7,082 nt of DNA from Elusimicrobiota bacterium (GTDB taxonomy: Bacteria; Elusimicrobiota; Endomicrobiia; Endomicrobiales; Endomicrobiaceae): contig JAIRQB010000199.1 in assembly GCA_031256695.1 (NCBI GenBank), positions 1-7,082 of the forward strand. The letters run 5' to 3'. Positions within the stretch are counted from its first letter, which is position 1. Each line of letters opens with the position of its first letter. Of this stretch, positions 5,561-7,082 are shown piece by piece. A model generated the notes under the pieces. The model saw only the letters and a list, made by a program, of their open reading frames with translations, was not told the DNA's origin and ran no database searches. Both the position numbers and the translations under genes were made by a program.

Positions 5561-6520
5561 ATGGATGCGAATATAGCCAAAAATGTAATCAAAATTGAAA
5601 GCAAAGCCGTTGCCGTCCAAATAAAACACATAGACGGCAATTTTTCTAAAGCGGCGGCGCTCATTACAAAATGCAAGGGGCGGACGATAATAATGGGGCT
5701 TGGAAAATCCGGTTTAGTCGGCAGGAAAATCTCGGCTACTATGTCTTCAATAGGAATTCCGTCAATGTTTTTACACCCCGCCGAAAGTCTGCACGGCGAT
5801 TTAGGAATGATTGTAAAAGGCGATATTGTAATAATGCTGTCTTATTCAGGCGAAACAGAAGAGATAAAAAAAGTGATGCCTATACTTGCGAAAATGCAAA
5901 TTCCCGTAATAGTTATGACGGGACGCGTCAAATCAGCAGTGTGGGAAGGCGCTTTTTGCATTATAAATTGCTCTGTTGAAAAAGAGGCTTGCCCTTATAA
6001 TCTTGCTCCCACAGCCTCAACTACCGCTATGCTCGCTTTAGGAGACGCTCTTGCTTTAACCGTTTCTAATGCGAAAGGTTTTAAAAGAGAGGATTTAGCG
6101 GTTTTGCATCCCTTAGGCGCGATTGGAAAAACTTTGACGATGCGCGTCAGCGACATTATGCGAAAAGGAAAAGATATTCCCATTGTCTTTGAGACTGCCG
6201 ATGTAAAAGAAACAATGCTTACAATGACTTCTTCTGCAACGGGAGCGGCTATTATCATAAATAAAAAAGGCAAACTTATAGGTTTTTTTACAGACGGGGA
6301 TTTAAGAAGGAAACTCCAAAGCGGCGCGAATGTTTTAAATGAAAATATAAGCAAAGTGATGACGAAAAACCCCGTCACAGTAGCGCCTGATATGATGGCG
6401 GTAGAAGCCGGGTCAATTTTGAAAAAACACAAAATAGACAATATACCGGTAGTTGACAAAAACAATAAGCCCGTCGGCATTTTAGACCAAGGCGATATTT
6501 TAGCCGAAGGTTTAATTTAG
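5561..6520 (+). CDS. kdsD: D-arabinose 5-phosphate isomerase, KpsF/GutQ family
   Basis: This cytoplasmic enzyme interconverts ribulose 5-phosphate and arabinose 5-phosphate, the first step to Kdo for LPS or capsule. At 319 residues it is full length. The N-terminal SIS domain shows MGLGKSGLVGRKISATMSS (45-63), the substrate loop AESLHGDLGM (74-83), LSYSGETEEI (93-102) and CPYNLAPTASTTAMLALGDALA (144-165). HPLGAIGK (183-190) replaces the usual HPGGALG linker motif. Two CBS domains follow (about 197-253 and 264-317), with FFTDGDLRR and ILDQGDIL at their ends. The family includes KdsD, KpsF and GutQ, which sequence alone cannot separate, so kdsD is the default. An AGGAGG (5551-5556) only 4 nt before ATG 5561 is the strongest Shine-Dalgarno in the window and may reset translation after trpF, 14 nt upstream. 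Confidence 0.95.
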   Translation: MDANIAKNVIKIESKAVAVQIKHIDGNFSKAAALITKCKGRTIIMGLGKSGLVGRKISATMSSIGIPSMFLHPAESLHGDLGMIVKGDIVIMLSYSGETEEIKKVMPILAKMQIPVIVMTGRVKSAVWEGAFCIINCSVEKEACPYNLAPTASTTAMLALGDALALTVSNAKGFKREDLAVLHPLGAIGKTLTMRVSDIMRKGKDIPIVFETADVKETMLTMTSSATGAAIIINKKGKLIGFFTDGDLRRKLQSGANVLNENISKVMTKNPVTVAPDMMAVEAGSILKKHKIDNIPVVDKNNKPVGILDQGDILAEGLI

Positions 6521-6531
6521 CCTGCAAAAGC

Positions 6532-6551
6532 GTTTAATGGTTTTCTTAAAC
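6532..6551. repeat. Short inverted repeat GTTTAA/TTAAAC after the isomerase gene
   Basis: GTTTAA (6532-6537) and TTAAAC (6546-6551) form a 6-bp inverted repeat with an 8-nt loop, 12 nt after the isomerase stop. The same GCGTTTAA octamer recurs directly before the accD start (6530-6537 and 6583-6590). The stem is AT-rich and no T-run follows directly, so it is a poor terminator. It may be part of a regulatory region or chance in AT-rich DNA. Confidence 0.35.
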
Positions 6552-6556
6552 AATTA

Positions 6557-6574
6557 AATTCAAACATTTGAATT
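6557..6574. promoter_or_regulatory. Perfect 18-bp palindrome upstream of accD, candidate operator
   Basis: AATTCAAA (6557-6564) and TTTGAATT (6567-6574) are exact reverse complements around a 2-nt CA centre, ending 17 nt before the accD ATG. Two further flanking positions pair outside it after one mismatch. A compact two-fold symmetric site in a 71-nt spacer, where most neighbouring genes are 0-43 nt apart, looks like a dimeric repressor site. It could regulate fatty-acid synthesis from accD. I do not recognise it as the published FapR, FabR or FabT consensus. The regulator is unknown. Confidence 0.5.
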
Positions 6575-6591
6575 AAAAAGAGGCGTTTAAA

Positions 6592-7082
6592 ATGAAAAAT
6601 AAAAAAGCAAAAACCGCTCAAGAAAATACAAAAGAAAAGCCGTCAGTTGAAAAGAACGGCGAAACTTCTGAAAACTCTAAAAGAGGATTGCCCGCAGGAT
6701 TGTGGATTAAATGCCCTAAATGCGAACATTTACTTTTAAAAAAGGAGTATGAGGAACATTTTTGCATCTGCGCAAAATGCGGATATATGGAGAGATTAAG
6801 CCCCTACAAAAGAATTGAATTTATAGCGGATGCGGGGACTTTCAAGGAATTTGCAAAAAATATAAGCCCTGTAAATTTTTTAGGCTTTCCGGGATATGAT
6901 GAGAAAATAAAAAGCAATTCCGCAGACGCTTTAGTTGCGGGCGAGGCAAAAATAGAAGGATACAGCGTAATTATTGCCGCTATGGATTTTTCTTTTATGG
7001 GCGGAAGTATGGGGTCTGTCGTAGGCGAAAAAATATCTCTTGCCGCGGAAGCGTCTTTGCGGAAAGAAATACCCTTGATTAT
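6592..7082 (+). CDS. accD: Acetyl-CoA carboxylase carboxyltransferase subunit beta AccD (3' truncated by window)
   Basis: The first 163 codons are present and the window edge cuts the rest. AccD pairs with AccA to transfer the carboxyl group from carboxybiotin to acetyl-CoA, giving malonyl-CoA. After LPAGLWIKCPKC comes the four-cysteine zinc ribbon (C41, C44, C60, C63), then CGYMERLSPYKRIEF, DALVAGEAKIEGYSVIIAAMDF and the carboxyltransferase signature FMGGSMGSVVGEK (135-147). The enzyme needs about 270-300 residues, so roughly half is missing. The first 32 residues form a Lys/Glu/Asn-rich, low-complexity leader that replaces the usual short WIERIK-type start. AGAGG (about 6579-6583) precedes ATG 6592. 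The gene lies 71 nt after the isomerase gene, behind a palindrome. Linkage of trpF with accD is common in bacteria. Confidence 0.96.
   Translation, partial: MKNKKAKTAQENTKEKPSVEKNGETSENSKRGLPAGLWIKCPKCEHLLLKKEYEEHFCICAKCGYMERLSPYKRIEFIADAGTFKEFAKNISPVNFLGFPGYDEKIKSNSADALVAGEAKIEGYSVIIAAMDFSFMGGSMGSVVGEKISLAAEASLRKEIPLI

Noticed and set aside
5671..5979. 102-codon open frame on the + strand inside the isomerase gene
   Set aside because: It is a +2 frame shadow wholly inside the SIS domain coding region, Arg/Asn-rich with no motif.
5995..6480. 161-codon open frame on the minus strand, hydrophobic
   Set aside because: It is antisense to the CBS domains of the isomerase gene, whose motifs prove the + strand coding; the hydrophobicity is a by-product of Lys/Asn-rich codons read in reverse.
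1..7082. CRISPR array, insertion sequence or attachment site
   Set aside because: I saw no regularly spaced repeats, transposase motifs, terminal inverted repeats or duplicated tRNA 3' ends.

Overview
The window is a gene-dense, AT-rich bacterial chromosome segment with every gene on the + strand. Its housekeeping genes are for nucleotide sanitation, histidine and tryptophan synthesis, Kdo precursor synthesis and fatty-acid synthesis. The KpsF/KdsD-type isomerase implies a Gram-negative envelope with LPS or capsule. Low G+C, very short spacers and a trpF/accD linkage would fit an Elusimicrobiota-like lineage (for example Endomicrobium). That placement is a guess from general character, because no phylogenetic marker is present.

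Layout. (1) 1-395 holds the last 40 codons of an unrecognised gene, tRNA-Gly(CCC), a clear intrinsic terminator and a possible promoter. (2) 396-1684 holds rdgB (ITP/XTP pyrophosphatase), tRNA-Pro(UGG) and, 16 nt after the tRNA, a gene for a predicted exported protein that looks like two SpoVG-type modules in tandem. (3) 1728-3328 holds a DUF1801 protein, hisF and hisI, packed with 7 nt or less between genes or overlapping. (4) 3333-4852 holds a probable type II restriction-modification pair: a PD-(D/E)XK-like nuclease candidate overlapping by one base a beta-class DNA methyltransferase. It is inserted in the same orientation between the his and trp genes. (5) 4887-7082 holds a divergent trpF, kpsF/kdsD (SIS plus two CBS domains), a spacer with a perfect 18-bp palindrome, and the 5' part of accD (acetyl-CoA carboxylase beta subunit), cut by the window edge.

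From 1728 to 6520 the spacing suggests one long polycistron. HisF and HisI catalyse late and middle steps of histidine synthesis, and TrpF the third step of tryptophan synthesis. The restriction-modification genes have no obvious promoter and probably ride on this biosynthetic transcript.

The most unusual signals are these. Several 4-bp palindromes are absent: I could find no GATC, CATG, GTAC or GGCC in 7 kb, and TCGA occurs only in the two tRNA T-loops. The SpoVG-like protein is predicted to be exported and duplicated. The restriction-modification pair is embedded in an operon with the nuclease gene first. The TrpF keeps its catalytic residues but has atypical phosphate-binding loops. A palindromic candidate operator precedes accD.
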